Positions 43,438-53,009 of a stretch of DNA of 64,000 bases are shown in pieces. The position numbers and the translations under genes are program-made. The notes under the pieces were generated by a model. It did no database searches. It had not been told where the DNA came from and was given only the letters and a program-made list of their open reading frames with translations. The DNA comes from MPNP01 sp965215545 (GTDB lineage Bacteria; Pseudomonadota; Alphaproteobacteria; Rhodobacterales; Rhodobacteraceae): assembly GCA_965215545.1 (NCBI GenBank), contig OZ244066.1, positions 2,170,001 through 2,234,000 on the forward strand, read 5' to 3'. Within the stretch, counting starts at the first letter, position 1. The number at the start of each line of letters is the position of its first letter.

Positions 43438-45396
43438 TCAGATATCAAGGAGCGCGCTGTCGGCGAATTGGGCCCGCTCCTGGATGAAGGCAAAGCGCTC
43501 GGCGGGCTTCTTGCCCATGAGCCGGGTGATCAGATCATCGGTCATGTCCCGCTCGGTCTCGGCGACTGCGATGCGGATGAGGGACCGGGTCGCCGGGTTC
43601 ATGGTGGTGTCCTTGAGATCCTTGGCATCCATCTCACCAAGTCCCTTGAAGCGCGAGACATCGATCCGGCCCTTGCCGCCGAGACCCTCGGCCTGGTACC
43701 GGTCCCGCTCGCCCTCGTCGAGAGCGTAGAGCCGCCGGTTGCCCTGGCGGAGCCGATAGAGGGGCGGGCAGGCCAGAAAGAGGTGGCCCTGGTCAATCAG
43801 GGGACGCATGTAGGCATAGAAAAAGGTCATGAGCAGGGTGGCGATATGAGCCCCATCGACATCAGCATCAGTCATGATGATCACCCGATCATAGCGCAGG
43901 TCGTCGATGCTGAAGTTGGCACCAAGACCCACACCGAGGGCAAGACACATATCGTTGATCTCGGCATTGCCCGCGAGTTTGGACGATGAGGCCCCAAGGA
44001 CATTGAGAACCTTGCCGCGCAGGGGCAGGAGGGCCTGGGTGGTGCGGTCCCGTGCCATCTTGGCTGAGCCGCCGGCCGAATCGCCCTCGACAAGAAAGAT
44101 CTCGGTGTCGGACCGTTCGGTCCGGGCGCAGTCGACGAGTTTGCCCGGCAGACGGAGGCGCTGGGTGTAGGACTTGCGCCGGGTGGCCTTGTCCTGGCGC
44201 CGCTGGAGGCGGGTTTCGGCGAGTTCGGTCAGGTAGGCGAGCAGGGTGTTGGCTGAATTGGGGTCCCGGGCCAGCCAGTTGTCGAAGTGATCGCGGACGG
44301 CATTCTCAACCAGGCGGTGGGCATCGGGTGAGAGGAGTTTCTCCTTGGTCTGACCGGCGAATTTCGGATTTGGCAGCAGGCAGGCGACCAGGGCACACCC
44401 ACCGACCAGGAGATCCTCCCGGGTGATCTTGCGGGCGGCAGTCTGGCCGGCATAGTCCCCATAGGCCTTGAGCCCCTTGAGCACCGCACTCCAGAATCCG
44501 GCCTCATGGGGACCACCTTGCGGGGTGTGGATCGTGTTGCAGTAGGCTCGTGAGATCCCGTCCCGGGTGGGGCACCAGTTCAGTGCCCATTCCACCGAGC
44601 CCACGGTGTCGTCACCGAACTTGTCGGCAAAGGCAACCGTACCGGCAAAATGCGACGGGAAGAGAGCCGAATCGTCCCCGAGACGTTCGGTGAGCGAATC
44701 GGCAAGACCGTTGGGAAAATGCAGCAGGGCTTCGCGGGGGGTGGGATCGGTGGCGCCCGGGCAGTGCCAGCGGACCTTGACGCCGGAATTGAGATAGGCC
44801 TTGGATCTGGCCAGGTCGTAAAGGGCGGCGGGCCGAAGGGTGGCTTCGGACCCGAAGATCTCCGGGTCAGGAACGAAGGTGATACGGGTGCCGCGCCGAC
44901 GCTGGCTGCCCGGGAGCGCCTCGAGCGCACTGATCGGGACCCCGCGGGTGTAGGTCTGCCGATACTGCCGACCGGCCCGCCAGACCGTGACCTCAAGGGA
45001 TGACGAGAGGGCATTGACCACCGAGATCCCGACACCGTGCAGCCCCCCCGAGGTCTCATAGACGCCATTGTTGAACTTGCCGCCGGCATGCAGGGTGGTC
45101 ATGATGACCTCGAGCGCCGACTTGTCGGGGGCCTTGGGATGGGGATCGATCGGGATGCCACGGCCATTGTCGGTGATGGTGACCGTGTTGTCCCCGGCGC
45201 AATCCACGGTGATCATATCGGCATGGCCGGCAAGGGCTTCATCCATGGCGTTGTCGATCACCTCGGCGCAGAGATGATGGAGGGCCCGATCATCGGTGCC
45301 GCCGATATACATGCCAGGATGCCTGCGAACTGGATCAAGACCCTCAAGGATCTCAATCGCTGACGCGTCATATGTGTCGATCGATCTGGAAGCCAC
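43438..45396 (-). CDS. parE: DNA topoisomerase IV subunit B
   Basis: Makes the ATPase half of topoisomerase IV, which unlinks daughter chromosomes. 652 residues: GHKL ATPase with EVIDNAMDEALAGHAD, ITDNGRGIPID and TSGGLHGVGISVVNALS; transducer domain; TOPRIM with EGDSAGGSAKMARDR, LPLRGKVLNV and IIMTDADVDGAHI; C-terminal GLGEMDAKDLKDTTM. The RTTQALLPLRGKVLNVLGAS type and lack of the GyrB insert favour ParE over GyrB. Start is a GTG at 45396. It is divergent from the MATE gene. Confidence 0.92.
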   Translation of the reverse strand: MASRSIDTYDASAIEILEGLDPVRRHPGMYIGGTDDRALHHLCAEVIDNAMDEALAGHADMITVDCAGDNTVTITDNGRGIPIDPHPKAPDKSALEVIMTTLHAGGKFNNGVYETSGGLHGVGISVVNALSSSLEVTVWRAGRQYRQTYTRGVPISALEALPGSQRRRGTRITFVPDPEIFGSEATLRPAALYDLARSKAYLNSGVKVRWHCPGATDPTPREALLHFPNGLADSLTERLGDDSALFPSHFAGTVAFADKFGDDTVGSVEWALNWCPTRDGISRAYCNTIHTPQGGPHEAGFWSAVLKGLKAYGDYAGQTAARKITREDLLVGGCALVACLLPNPKFAGQTKEKLLSPDAHRLVENAVRDHFDNWLARDPNSANTLLAYLTELAETRLQRRQDKATRRKSYTQRLRLPGKLVDCARTERSDTEIFLVEGDSAGGSAKMARDRTTQALLPLRGKVLNVLGASSSKLAGNAEINDMCLALGVGLGANFSIDDLRYDRVIIMTDADVDGAHIATLLMTFFYAYMRPLIDQGHLFLACPPLYRLRQGNRRLYALDEGERDRYQAEGLGGKGRIDVSRFKGLGEMDAKDLKDTTMNPATRSLIRIAVAETERDMTDDLITRLMGKKPAERFAFIQERAQFADSALLDI

Positions 45397-45520
45397 CCGT
45401 CACCCGGCGTATAGCCCTGCCTGCCCTTGGTCTTTCGTTGTCTCCAGAGTAGACGATTGTGATGCACACTGCAACTTGCCTGCCACGCGACCCGGTCCTC
45501 TTGTGCGGACAGATCGAGCC

Positions 45521-46879
45521 ATGAGTGTGTTCAAGGGCGGTGGCTATCGATCGATGCTCGTTCTGGCCGTCCCGCTGATCGTCAGCAATCTTTCCCAGTC
45601 AGTGAAGCATCTCACCGATGTCCTCATGCTGGGATGGTATGGGATTGATGCCCTCGCTGCGGTCGTGCTTGGTGCCACGCTCTGGCAAGTCCTCTTCATT
45701 ATCGGCACGGGATTTGCCATGGCGACAATCACGCTGGCGGCGCGTTCGGCCGGGGAGGGGAATCGGGCCGGAGTGCGTCGGTATGTGCGCATGGGCTGCT
45801 GGCTCGCCATGGCCTTTGCCTGCCTCGTCGCGCCGCTCATGTGGACTGCTGGACCGATTTTCCGCCTCCTCGGTCAGCAAGCCGACACATCCATCCTGGC
45901 TGAGTCCTATCTCAGGATTGCCCTGTGGGGTCTCTGTCCCGCGCTGGTGGCCATGACTCTCAAGGCGTTCTTTCTTGCCATCATCCGGCCCCAGATCATC
46001 CTGTGGTCGACTCTCGCCGGTGCCCTGTTCAATGTCCTTCTGAACTATGTGCTGATCTTCGGCCATCTCGGGGCCCCGGAACTCGGCCTGGCGGGTGCGG
46101 CCACCGCCTCGGTCGTCGCTCATGGCCTGACGCTCGGAATCATGGTCCTGACGGCAACCCGGCGGCCCTTTCGCCCCTATCGGCTCTTCCATCGCATCTG
46201 GCGGCCGGACCGGGAGGCAGCCCGGCAACTCTTCGCCCTCGGCTGGCCCGTGAGCGTTACCCTGATTGCCGAGACTGCCTTTTTTGGCCTGAGCGCGATC
46301 ATGGCGGGCTGGATCAGTACCGAGACCCTGGCTGCTCATGGCATCGTGATCGAGATCGCCGCCTTCGTGTTCATGGTCTATCTCGGACTGGCCAGTGCTG
46401 CCACGACCATGAGCGCCCGGGCTGTCGGGGCTGGCAGCCGGGTGGACCTCATCCTGACCTACCGCGCCGCCCTGCACCTGACAATGCTGATGGTGATGGC
46501 AACGGTTGTGGTCTTCCTGACCCTGCCGGGCCCCATCATTGCCGGCTTTCTTGACCCGTCAGCCGAGGGGAGTGAGAGGGTGCGCGGTATCGCGGTCCGT
46601 CTCCTGATGATCGCTGCCCTCTTCCAGCTTGCCGATGCCATGCAGGTCGTCCTGCTGGGCCTTTTGCGGGGTCTTGGCGACACCCGTACCCCCATGATCA
46701 TTGCCGCCCTGAGCTATCTCGCTGTCGGCATACCCTGCAGTTACACGCTCGGCTTTCCCCTTGGCTACGGAATCGCCGGGATCTGGGTCGGGTTCATCAT
46801 CGGCCTCGGCCTTGCCGCCCTGCTTCTCGCCTGGCGTTTCCGGTTCAAACTGGCCGGCTGGCAGGCGGCCACCGGGTAA
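45521..46879 (+). CDS. MATE-family multidrug/metabolite efflux protein
   Basis: 452 residues with twelve hydrophobic helices in two halves, the pattern of NorM/DinF-type exporters driven by sodium or proton gradients. Family blocks include LSQSVKHLTDVLMLGWYGID, GTGFAMATITLAARSAGEGN, LFNVLLNYVLIFG and LLRGLGDTRTPMIIAALSYL. The frame is open from 45296, but only ATG 45521 is next to the first helix. Substrate unknown. Convergent with glnA. Confidence 0.85.
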   Translation: MSVFKGGGYRSMLVLAVPLIVSNLSQSVKHLTDVLMLGWYGIDALAAVVLGATLWQVLFIIGTGFAMATITLAARSAGEGNRAGVRRYVRMGCWLAMAFACLVAPLMWTAGPIFRLLGQQADTSILAESYLRIALWGLCPALVAMTLKAFFLAIIRPQIILWSTLAGALFNVLLNYVLIFGHLGAPELGLAGAATASVVAHGLTLGIMVLTATRRPFRPYRLFHRIWRPDREAARQLFALGWPVSVTLIAETAFFGLSAIMAGWISTETLAAHGIVIEIAAFVFMVYLGLASAATTMSARAVGAGSRVDLILTYRAALHLTMLMVMATVVVFLTLPGPIIAGFLDPSAEGSERVRGIAVRLLMIAALFQLADAMQVVLLGLLRGLGDTRTPMIIAALSYLAVGIPCSYTLGFPLGYGIAGIWVGFIIGLGLAALLLAWRFRFKLAGWQAATG

Positions 46880-46905
46880 GTCGCCGGGCGGGATGCAGAA
46901 AGAAC

Positions 46906-46930
46906 GACGCCGCCCCCAGGGGGCGGCGTC
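46906..46930 (-). terminator. Rho-independent terminator of glnA
   Basis: GACGCCGCCCCC and its exact complement form a very strong hairpin with a minimal loop. On the glnA strand it is followed by GTTCTTTCT. It lies 22 bases after the glnA stop and may also stop transcripts coming from the MATE gene. Confidence 0.75.
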
Positions 46931-46952
46931 AGGGTGGGCCGAGGGCTGCCGG

Positions 46953-48362
46953 TCAGGCCGAATAGTACATCTGGTACTCGACGGGGTGGGGCGTGTGTTC
47001 GAAATTGACCACTTCCTCCCACTTGAGTTCGCAGTATCCCTCGATCTGGTCGGGCGTGAAGACATTGCCGACGGTGAGGAAGTCCATGTCCTCCTGCAGG
47101 CTGTCGAGAGCCTGGCGCAGCGATGAACAGACCGTGGGGATCCCCTCGAGTTCTTCGGGTGGCAGATCATAGAGGTTCTTGTCCATGGCCTCGCCCGGGT
47201 CGATCTTGTTCCGGATCCCGTCCAGTCCGGCCATGAGCAGGGCGGCAAAGCCGAGATACGGATTGGCCAGCGGATCGGGGAAGCGGGCCTCGACACGCTT
47301 GGCCTTGGGGTTTTCCGTCCAGGGGATCCGGATGCAGCCTGACCGGTTGCGGGCGGAATAGGCCCGCAGGACCGGTGCCTCAAACCCCGGGATCAGCCGC
47401 TTGTAGGAGTTGGTCGAGGGATTGGTAAAGGCATTGATGGCCCGGGCATGCTTGAGGATCCCGCCGATATACCAGAGACCCTCATCGCTCAGATCGGCGT
47501 ACTTGTTGCCGGCAAACAGGGGCTTGCCATCTTTCCAGATGGACATGTTGACATGCATGCCTGATCCGTTGTCGCCATAGATGGGCTTGGGCATGAAGGT
47601 GGCCGACTTCCCGTAGTAATGGGCCACATTCTGCACCACATACTTGTACTTCTGCAGCTGGTCGCCCTGATTGACGAGCGAGGAGAAGATCAGGCCCAGC
47701 TCGTGCTGGCTGGCGGCCACCTCGTGATGGTGCTTGTCGACCTGCATGCCCATCTCGAGCATGGTCGAGAGCATTTCCGATCGCATGTCCTGGGCTGAGT
47801 CCAGGGGGTTGACCGGGAAGTACCCGCCCTTGACCCCAGGGCGGTGCCCGGTGTTGCCGGCAGGGTACTCGGTGTCGGTGTTCCAGGGCGAATCGATCGC
47901 ATCAACCTCGAAGGAGACCTTGTTCATTTCGTTGGCGAACCGGACATCATCGAAGATGAAGAATTCGGCCTCGGGCCCGAAGTAGGACACATCGCCGATC
48001 TTGGTGAACTGAAGGTAGGTCTCGGCTTTCTCCGCCGTGCTCCGCGGATCCCGCTCGTAAGGCTCGCCGGTGTCCGGCTCCACCACGGAACAGTGCACGC
48101 ACAGCGTCGGCTCGGAATAGAACGGGTCGATGTAGACCGAGTCGAGGTCGGGCATGAGTTTCATGTCCGAGACCTCGATGGATTTCCAGCCGGCAATGGA
48201 TGAACCGTCGAACATCATGCCCTCTTCAAAGAAATCCTCATCGGCCACACCGCTGCCAATCGTGACGTGCTGCAGCTTGCCCCGCGGGTCGGTAAAGCGC
48301 AGATCGACATAAGCCACGTCGCGATCGGCAATGATCTGGCTGATATCATCAAATGTCTTCAT
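46953..48362 (-). CDS. glnA: Glutamine synthetase type I
   Basis: Makes glutamine from glutamate, ammonia and ATP; central to nitrogen assimilation. 469 residues with MMFDGSSIAGWKSIEVSDM, GPEAEFFIFDDV, the metal-binding HHHEVAASQHELG, GDNGSGMHVNMS, and RNRSGCIRIP. The adenylylation Tyr lies in KNLYDLPPEE, so activity is controlled by GlnE. GAGGAG precedes ATG 48362. The gene follows glnB by 92 bases, the classic alphaproteobacterial glnBA operon. The hairpin at 46906 ends it. Confidence 0.96.
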   Translation of the reverse strand: MKTFDDISQIIADRDVAYVDLRFTDPRGKLQHVTIGSGVADEDFFEEGMMFDGSSIAGWKSIEVSDMKLMPDLDSVYIDPFYSEPTLCVHCSVVEPDTGEPYERDPRSTAEKAETYLQFTKIGDVSYFGPEAEFFIFDDVRFANEMNKVSFEVDAIDSPWNTDTEYPAGNTGHRPGVKGGYFPVNPLDSAQDMRSEMLSTMLEMGMQVDKHHHEVAASQHELGLIFSSLVNQGDQLQKYKYVVQNVAHYYGKSATFMPKPIYGDNGSGMHVNMSIWKDGKPLFAGNKYADLSDEGLWYIGGILKHARAINAFTNPSTNSYKRLIPGFEAPVLRAYSARNRSGCIRIPWTENPKAKRVEARFPDPLANPYLGFAALLMAGLDGIRNKIDPGEAMDKNLYDLPPEELEGIPTVCSSLRQALDSLQEDMDFLTVGNVFTPDQIEGYCELKWEEVVNFEHTPHPVEYQMYYSA

Positions 48363-48454
48363 GATTCTCCTCTTTGGAATTGATGGTGGATATGGTGTGG
48401 ACTCCAGGGCCTGCACGGGCGGCGGCCGCCCGTGGCATCTTGGGTGTTTTGGAC

Positions 48455-48793
48455 TCAGAGCGCCTCGTCGCCGGTCTCGCCCGTGCGGATGCGGATGGCC
48501 TGTTCGACCTCCGAGACAAAGATCTTGCCGTCACCGATCTTGCCGGTGCTGGCTGAATTCACGATGGCTTCCAGAGCGGCCTCGAGCAGGGCATCCGCCA
48601 GGACGATCTCCATCTTGACCTTGGGCAGGAAATCAACGGTGTATTCTGCGCCCCGGTAGAGTTCCGTATGGCCTTTTTGTCGGCCAAATCCCTTGACCTC
48701 GGTCACGGAGAGACCTTGAACACCAACATCCTGCAGGGCTTCCTTGACCTCATCGAGCTTGAAGGGCTTGATGATCGCGGTAATTTTTTTCAT
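48455..48793 (-). CDS. glnB: Nitrogen regulatory protein PII
   Basis: 112-residue trimeric signal protein that senses 2-oxoglutarate, ATP/ADP and glutamine and controls GlnE, NtrB and others. Uridylylation site Tyr51 is in the T-loop GHTELYRGAEYTVDFLPKVK; the B and C loops are in KIGDGKIFVSEVEQAIRIRTG. It heads the glnBA operon. The 165-base upstream region to the divergent gene at 48959 shows no clear sigma-54 promoter. Confidence 0.96.
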   Translation of the reverse strand: MKKITAIIKPFKLDEVKEALQDVGVQGLSVTEVKGFGRQKGHTELYRGAEYTVDFLPKVKMEIVLADALLEAALEAIVNSASTGKIGDGKIFVSEVEQAIRIRTGETGDEAL

Positions 48794-48958
48794 GTGTGTA
48801 CTCCAGAGTTAGCGGGTGTCACTACCTCGACCTGAACACCATCGGCCTGCCACGACCGGCGCAACTGATCGGATGAGTTCCCGTTTGTGCCAAGCAGACC
48901 AAAAAATGCTAGTGTCGCATGTAATCACGGGACCGTCTTGTATCGCAGGCACACGCTG

Positions 48959-50554
48959 ATGGCAACCATCTTTACGGCAGCACAGATGGCGCGGTTCGAA
49001 GCCGCCCATGTCGCAGCCGGTCTGAACAGCTGGACCGGCTTGATGGAGGCCGCCGCAGCGGCTGTGGTGGACGCCCTTGCCGCCCATTTCGGCGCCCGGT
49101 TTCCCAAACGCACCCATGTCATGTGTGGCCCTGGCAACAATGGCGGCGACGGGTATGGCATCGCAGCACTGCTGCACGATCAGGGGCACAGTGTCCGTCT
49201 CTGGCAATACGGGGACCGGCTGCCCGCCTCGCCGGCGGCCACCGAGATGCGGACTCGCTGGGGGGTGCGTGGACCGGTCCGGCCCTTTGCATCCCTGCCC
49301 GATGACATGATCAAGGCCGGTGATCTGGTCGTCGATGCCATCTTTGGCATCGGCCTGCATCGCCCGATCGATGCCGGGTTGCACAGGACCCTGATGGCCC
49401 TGCCCCCAACCTGTCATCGTGTGGCAGTGGATATCCCCACGGGCATCAATGCCGAGACCGGGGCCTATCTCGGCCCGTCGCCGGGCCATCATCCCCGACC
49501 GGTCGATCTGACCGTGACCTTTGCCTGCATGAAGCCCGGCCATGTTCTCGGTGTGGGTGCCCTGCTCTCGGGCCGGGTGCAGGTCGCCTCGATTGGTCTT
49601 GAGGACAGTCTGGCGGCGGCCCGGATGGCCGGCGAGGAGCCGTTGGTCCGGATCGAGGGCGGGGATCTCCCCTGGCATCGGCATCTTGTCAAGTCTCCCT
49701 TGTTCCACAAGTACCATCATGGACATGTGCTGGTCCTTGCCGGTGGGTCAACGGCAACCGGGGGTGGCAAGGGCGGGGCTGCCCGTCTGGCCGCCAGGGC
49801 GGCTCTGCGTGTGGGGGCAGGACTGGTGACGCTCGGGGTCCATCGTGACACCATGGCCGAACACGCAGCCCATCTCAATGCCATCATGCTGACCGAGACC
49901 TCGACCCGCCAGCAGCTGGATGCCTGCCTGAGCGATGAGCGTATCAACACCATTGTCGTTGGTCCGGGTTTTGGCAAGGGTTCGGTGACACGGGTGGTCG
50001 TCCAGAGACTCCTGGCGCTGGGGCGGAATCTGGTCCTGGATGCCGATGCCCTCACCGCCTTTGCCGGCCAGCCCCGCGACCTCCTTGACCGCCTGCATCC
50101 CAACGTGGTCCTGACGCCCCATATGGGGGAGTTCCGCCAGCTGTTCCCGGCCCGGACCGAAGCGCCCGTCCCGCGACTGCAGGCCGTTCGTCGGGCGGCG
50201 GATCTGTGTCGGGCGACCGTGGTCCTCAAGGGTCATGACACGCTGGTGGCCAGTGCGGGACGGCGGATCCGGGTGGCCTGTCCCGATGATCGGGCCGCTT
50301 GCGCCTGGCTGGCCACAGCGGGGTCCGGGGATGTCCTTGCCGGCCTGATCGGCGGCTTGATGGCCCGAGGTGCAGATGCCCATATGGCGGCCTGCATGGC
50401 CGTTCAGCTCCATCAGGATGCTGCCAGCACCTTTGGCCCCGGGCTGACTGCCGATGATCTTGACGGCGCCCTGACCACCGCCGTGGCCAGGCGGTGCCGG
50501 TCGTGTGTGTCCGGCGCCGGAGACTGCGGGCCGTCCGGTCCGGGAGGGTGGTAA
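48959..50554 (+). CDS. nnr: Bifunctional NAD(P)H-hydrate repair enzyme
   Basis: Repairs damaged NADHX/NADPHX. 531 residues in two enzymes: an N-terminal YjeF_N epimerase (MCGPGNNGGDGYGIA, VDAIFGIGLHRPID, VAVDIPTGINAETG) and a C-terminal ribokinase-like dehydratase (HVLVLAGGSTATGGGKGGAA, VGPGFGKG, VLDADALTAF, LTPHMGEFRQLFP, VVLKGHDTLVAS, TAGSGDVLAGLIGGLMA). The frame opens earlier, but ATG 48959 begins where homologues begin. It is divergent from glnB. Confidence 0.92.
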   Translation: MATIFTAAQMARFEAAHVAAGLNSWTGLMEAAAAAVVDALAAHFGARFPKRTHVMCGPGNNGGDGYGIAALLHDQGHSVRLWQYGDRLPASPAATEMRTRWGVRGPVRPFASLPDDMIKAGDLVVDAIFGIGLHRPIDAGLHRTLMALPPTCHRVAVDIPTGINAETGAYLGPSPGHHPRPVDLTVTFACMKPGHVLGVGALLSGRVQVASIGLEDSLAAARMAGEEPLVRIEGGDLPWHRHLVKSPLFHKYHHGHVLVLAGGSTATGGGKGGAARLAARAALRVGAGLVTLGVHRDTMAEHAAHLNAIMLTETSTRQQLDACLSDERINTIVVGPGFGKGSVTRVVVQRLLALGRNLVLDADALTAFAGQPRDLLDRLHPNVVLTPHMGEFRQLFPARTEAPVPRLQAVRRAADLCRATVVLKGHDTLVASAGRRIRVACPDDRAACAWLATAGSGDVLAGLIGGLMARGADAHMAACMAVQLHQDAASTFGPGLTADDLDGALTTAVARRCRSCVSGAGDCGPSGPGGW

Positions 50555-50659
50555 TTTCCCCGCGCTTGCCATAGTTGGGTGCGGCCGCTCAGGCAGCCGG
50601 GTCTGTCCCGGTGCAGCGGGTGTCCAGGGATGGACAGTGTGGGGCGGGCGGAGTGATTT

Positions 50660-50746
50660 GCGGGTGTGGCGGAACGGGTAGACGCACCAGATTTAGGATC
50701 TGGCGCCTCTTTTGGCGTGGGGGTTCAAGTCCCTCCACCCGCACCA
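50660..50746 (+). tRNA. tRNA-Leu (anticodon UAG)
   Basis: 87 bases with encoded CCA and a long variable arm (CGCCTCTTTTGGCGT), as expected for leucine. The acceptor GCGGGTG pairs with CACCCGC; the anticodon loop is TTTAGGA (TAG). It precedes tig by 23 bases. Confidence 0.95.
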
Positions 50747-50769
50747 GAGACAGCGAAGGATGAGCCTCG

Positions 50770-52215
50770 GTGAATATGGCAGCGGATACGTCTCGATCTG
50801 ATATGGTTTCGTTGAAGAACACCAGTGTTACGGAAATCAAGCATGATGGCCTCAAGCGGGAGTACAGGATTGCCCTTGACAGGCATGAGGTCGAGGCGGA
50901 AATCAACCGTCGCCTGACCCGGATGCAGGCCAAGGCGAATCTGCCGGGATTCCGCAAGGGCAGGGTCCCGATCGAGGTTCTCCGGCAACGGGAAGGCCGC
51001 CGGCTCCATGATGAGGTGACGGCCAGTGCGGTCATGGCTGTGGCCGGAGACCGTCTGAAAACGGATGGTCCATCGGTCCGCAGCCCCGAGATCGAACCCG
51101 CCGAGGAGGGGGACTCCGTGGTCTTCACCCTGTCATTCGAGAAGATGCCCGAGATGCCCGTGCTGGATTTCAACACGATGGAACTGACCCTCTACAAACT
51201 CGATCCGGAAAAGAATCGGGATGCACTGATCAAATTCGCCCTGCGGCTCCTGAATCGGCGTCAGGCCAAGTCTGTGGAGGCCGCCGCGGATCATGAAGCA
51301 GCCCCCGGCGATCTCATCCAGTTCATCGGGATACGGTCGGCCGGGTCGGTCCGGGAGAGATTGCCCATTGAGCAGGGGATCATCGTTGGTGAGGACACGT
51401 GCTTTCCCGAGTCCATCCGGACGATCGGCCTCAAGGAGGGCAAGACCCTGTCCTTTGTTGCCAAGGGACTCCCTGTGAGCGGGGATGACGGGAGCGGCAG
51501 CCCCATCGATTTTACCTATGACCTCGAGGTCTCTGCCATCATGCACCAGCCCGGTTGGGGCGAACTGACCAGACAGATCGATGCGATGGAGGATGATCGG
51601 CGGCAAAAGGCGCTCGATGGAATCCTCGAGCTCGGACTTCGATATTTCGAGGAACAGTGTGCCTCGATCCTGGACATGGAGATGCAGGAGATCATCACCC
51701 AACACTGCACGTTTGCATTGCCAGTGGAGTTCCGGGAGGAATGTCTGGAAACGATGCGCAAGAACCGTGCAGAGGATCTCAGGCAGGCCCTCGACTATCG
51801 GAAGGAAGCGGGCCTTGAGACCGCAATCGACGATCTCCCGGACAGCGAGAGCATCACGCTTACGGATGAGGACGCCGCCGAACTGGATTCGCATATGCGG
51901 TATCATCTCTATGTGTTGGCCTATCAGCGCCAACACAATCTGCTGCCAACCCGTGGAGAGGTCGAGGCTTACGAGAAACAGCATGGTGAGTTCGAGTCCA
52001 GGGAGGATGCCGAGAGTGCGTATCAACATCTCAGCAGCAACAACTACCGGGCGCACATCCAGAAACGTTTTCTGATCAGGGAACAGTTCCTGACCCTGGA
52101 TGAATTGCACGAAATCATGGGCACTCCCCCACCGGAAGACGATCTCGACAATTGGCTCTGGATTCCAGACGTGGACAATGGAGATGCAGATGAACACCCT
52201 GATTCCGACAGTTGA
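50770..52215 (+). CDS. tig: Trigger factor
   Basis: Ribosome-bound chaperone and prolyl isomerase. 481 residues: N-terminal ribosome-binding domain with the signature GFRKGRVPIEVLR, a FKBP-like middle domain (about 170-260, divergent) and a long helical C-terminal domain with an acidic tail. GTG 50770 and ATG 50776 are both possible starts. The end overlaps clpP by 26 bases, and tig-clpP-clpX is the conserved gene order. Confidence 0.9.
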   Translation: MNMAADTSRSDMVSLKNTSVTEIKHDGLKREYRIALDRHEVEAEINRRLTRMQAKANLPGFRKGRVPIEVLRQREGRRLHDEVTASAVMAVAGDRLKTDGPSVRSPEIEPAEEGDSVVFTLSFEKMPEMPVLDFNTMELTLYKLDPEKNRDALIKFALRLLNRRQAKSVEAAADHEAAPGDLIQFIGIRSAGSVRERLPIEQGIIVGEDTCFPESIRTIGLKEGKTLSFVAKGLPVSGDDGSGSPIDFTYDLEVSAIMHQPGWGELTRQIDAMEDDRRQKALDGILELGLRYFEEQCASILDMEMQEIITQHCTFALPVEFREECLETMRKNRAEDLRQALDYRKEAGLETAIDDLPDSESITLTDEDAAELDSHMRYHLYVLAYQRQHNLLPTRGEVEAYEKQHGEFESREDAESAYQHLSSNNYRAHIQKRFLIREQFLTLDELHEIMGTPPPEDDLDNWLWIPDVDNGDADEHPDSDS

Positions 52216-52795
52216 TGAACAGACGCCCCGGGGAGAGCGGCGCTACGATATCTTCTCCCGGCTGCTCAAGGAGCGGATCGTGTTCGTGTGCGGGGAAATC
52301 AATGAGCAGGTGGCAACGCTTGCCGTGGCCCAGATGCTTTTTCTGGAATCGGAGAACCCCAACAAGGACATCGCGATGTACATCAACAGCCCGGGCGGCG
52401 AGGTCGATTCGGGCCTGGCGATCTATGATGCCATGCAGTACATCTCCCCGCCCGTGTCGACTCTGGCGTTCGGGCGCGCGGCCTCGATGGGCGCCCTTCT
52501 GCTTGCAGGTGGCGCCGAGGACAAGCGCTATGCCCTGCCACACTGTTCGATCATGATCCACCAATCCTTCGGGGGGTTCCGGGGGCGGTTCAGCGATGTC
52601 ACCATCCACTACGATCACATGAAGGATCGGGAGGAATCCATGTATGAGATCCTGGCCAGGCATACCGGCAGGACCGCTGCCAATGTCAGCAAGGCCGTCA
52701 AGGCCGGTGACAACTTCATGACACCTTCCGAAGCCCTTGAATGGGGCCTGATCGACCAGATCGTCGACCGGCGTCCCGACACCGGGGATGTCTAG
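52190..52795 (+). CDS. clpP: ATP-dependent Clp protease, proteolytic subunit
   Basis: 201 residues of the tetradecameric serine protease that degrades substrates delivered by ClpX. The triad is Ser99 (GRAASMGALLL), His124 (SIMIHQSFGGFRG) and Asp174 (AGDNFMTPSEAL); NSPGGEVDSGLAIYDAMQ shapes the active site. The commoner HQPSGG reads HQSFGG here. GGAGATGCAG precedes ATG 52190, which lies inside the end of tig, so translation is coupled. Confidence 0.94.
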   Translation: MNTLIPTVDEQTPRGERRYDIFSRLLKERIVFVCGEINEQVATLAVAQMLFLESENPNKDIAMYINSPGGEVDSGLAIYDAMQYISPPVSTLAFGRAASMGALLLAGGAEDKRYALPHCSIMIHQSFGGFRGRFSDVTIHYDHMKDREESMYEILARHTGRTAANVSKAVKAGDNFMTPSEALEWGLIDQIVDRRPDTGDV

Positions 52796-53009
52796 GACCA
52801 GCCCGGCCATCGGTCATGGCCAGACTCTCACCCATGGCCCGAAGCGCAGCCACTGATGGGTTGATCCGGCCTGTGGCCGGGGTGCCATGCCGGCCCGCCG
52901 GGGTCGGGCAGGGATGGCGGGTCCCGAATCGGGAGATTTTGCAATTCCGGTATTTCCGGCTATGGGGTGGGGTGAACAGCGGACCGCAAGGAATGCCGAG
53001 GCAGGAGCG

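Noticed and set aside
48875..48895. TGGCAC on the glnB strand as a sigma-54 promoter
   Set aside because: The -24-like box is there, but no GC of a -12 element is found at the required spacing.
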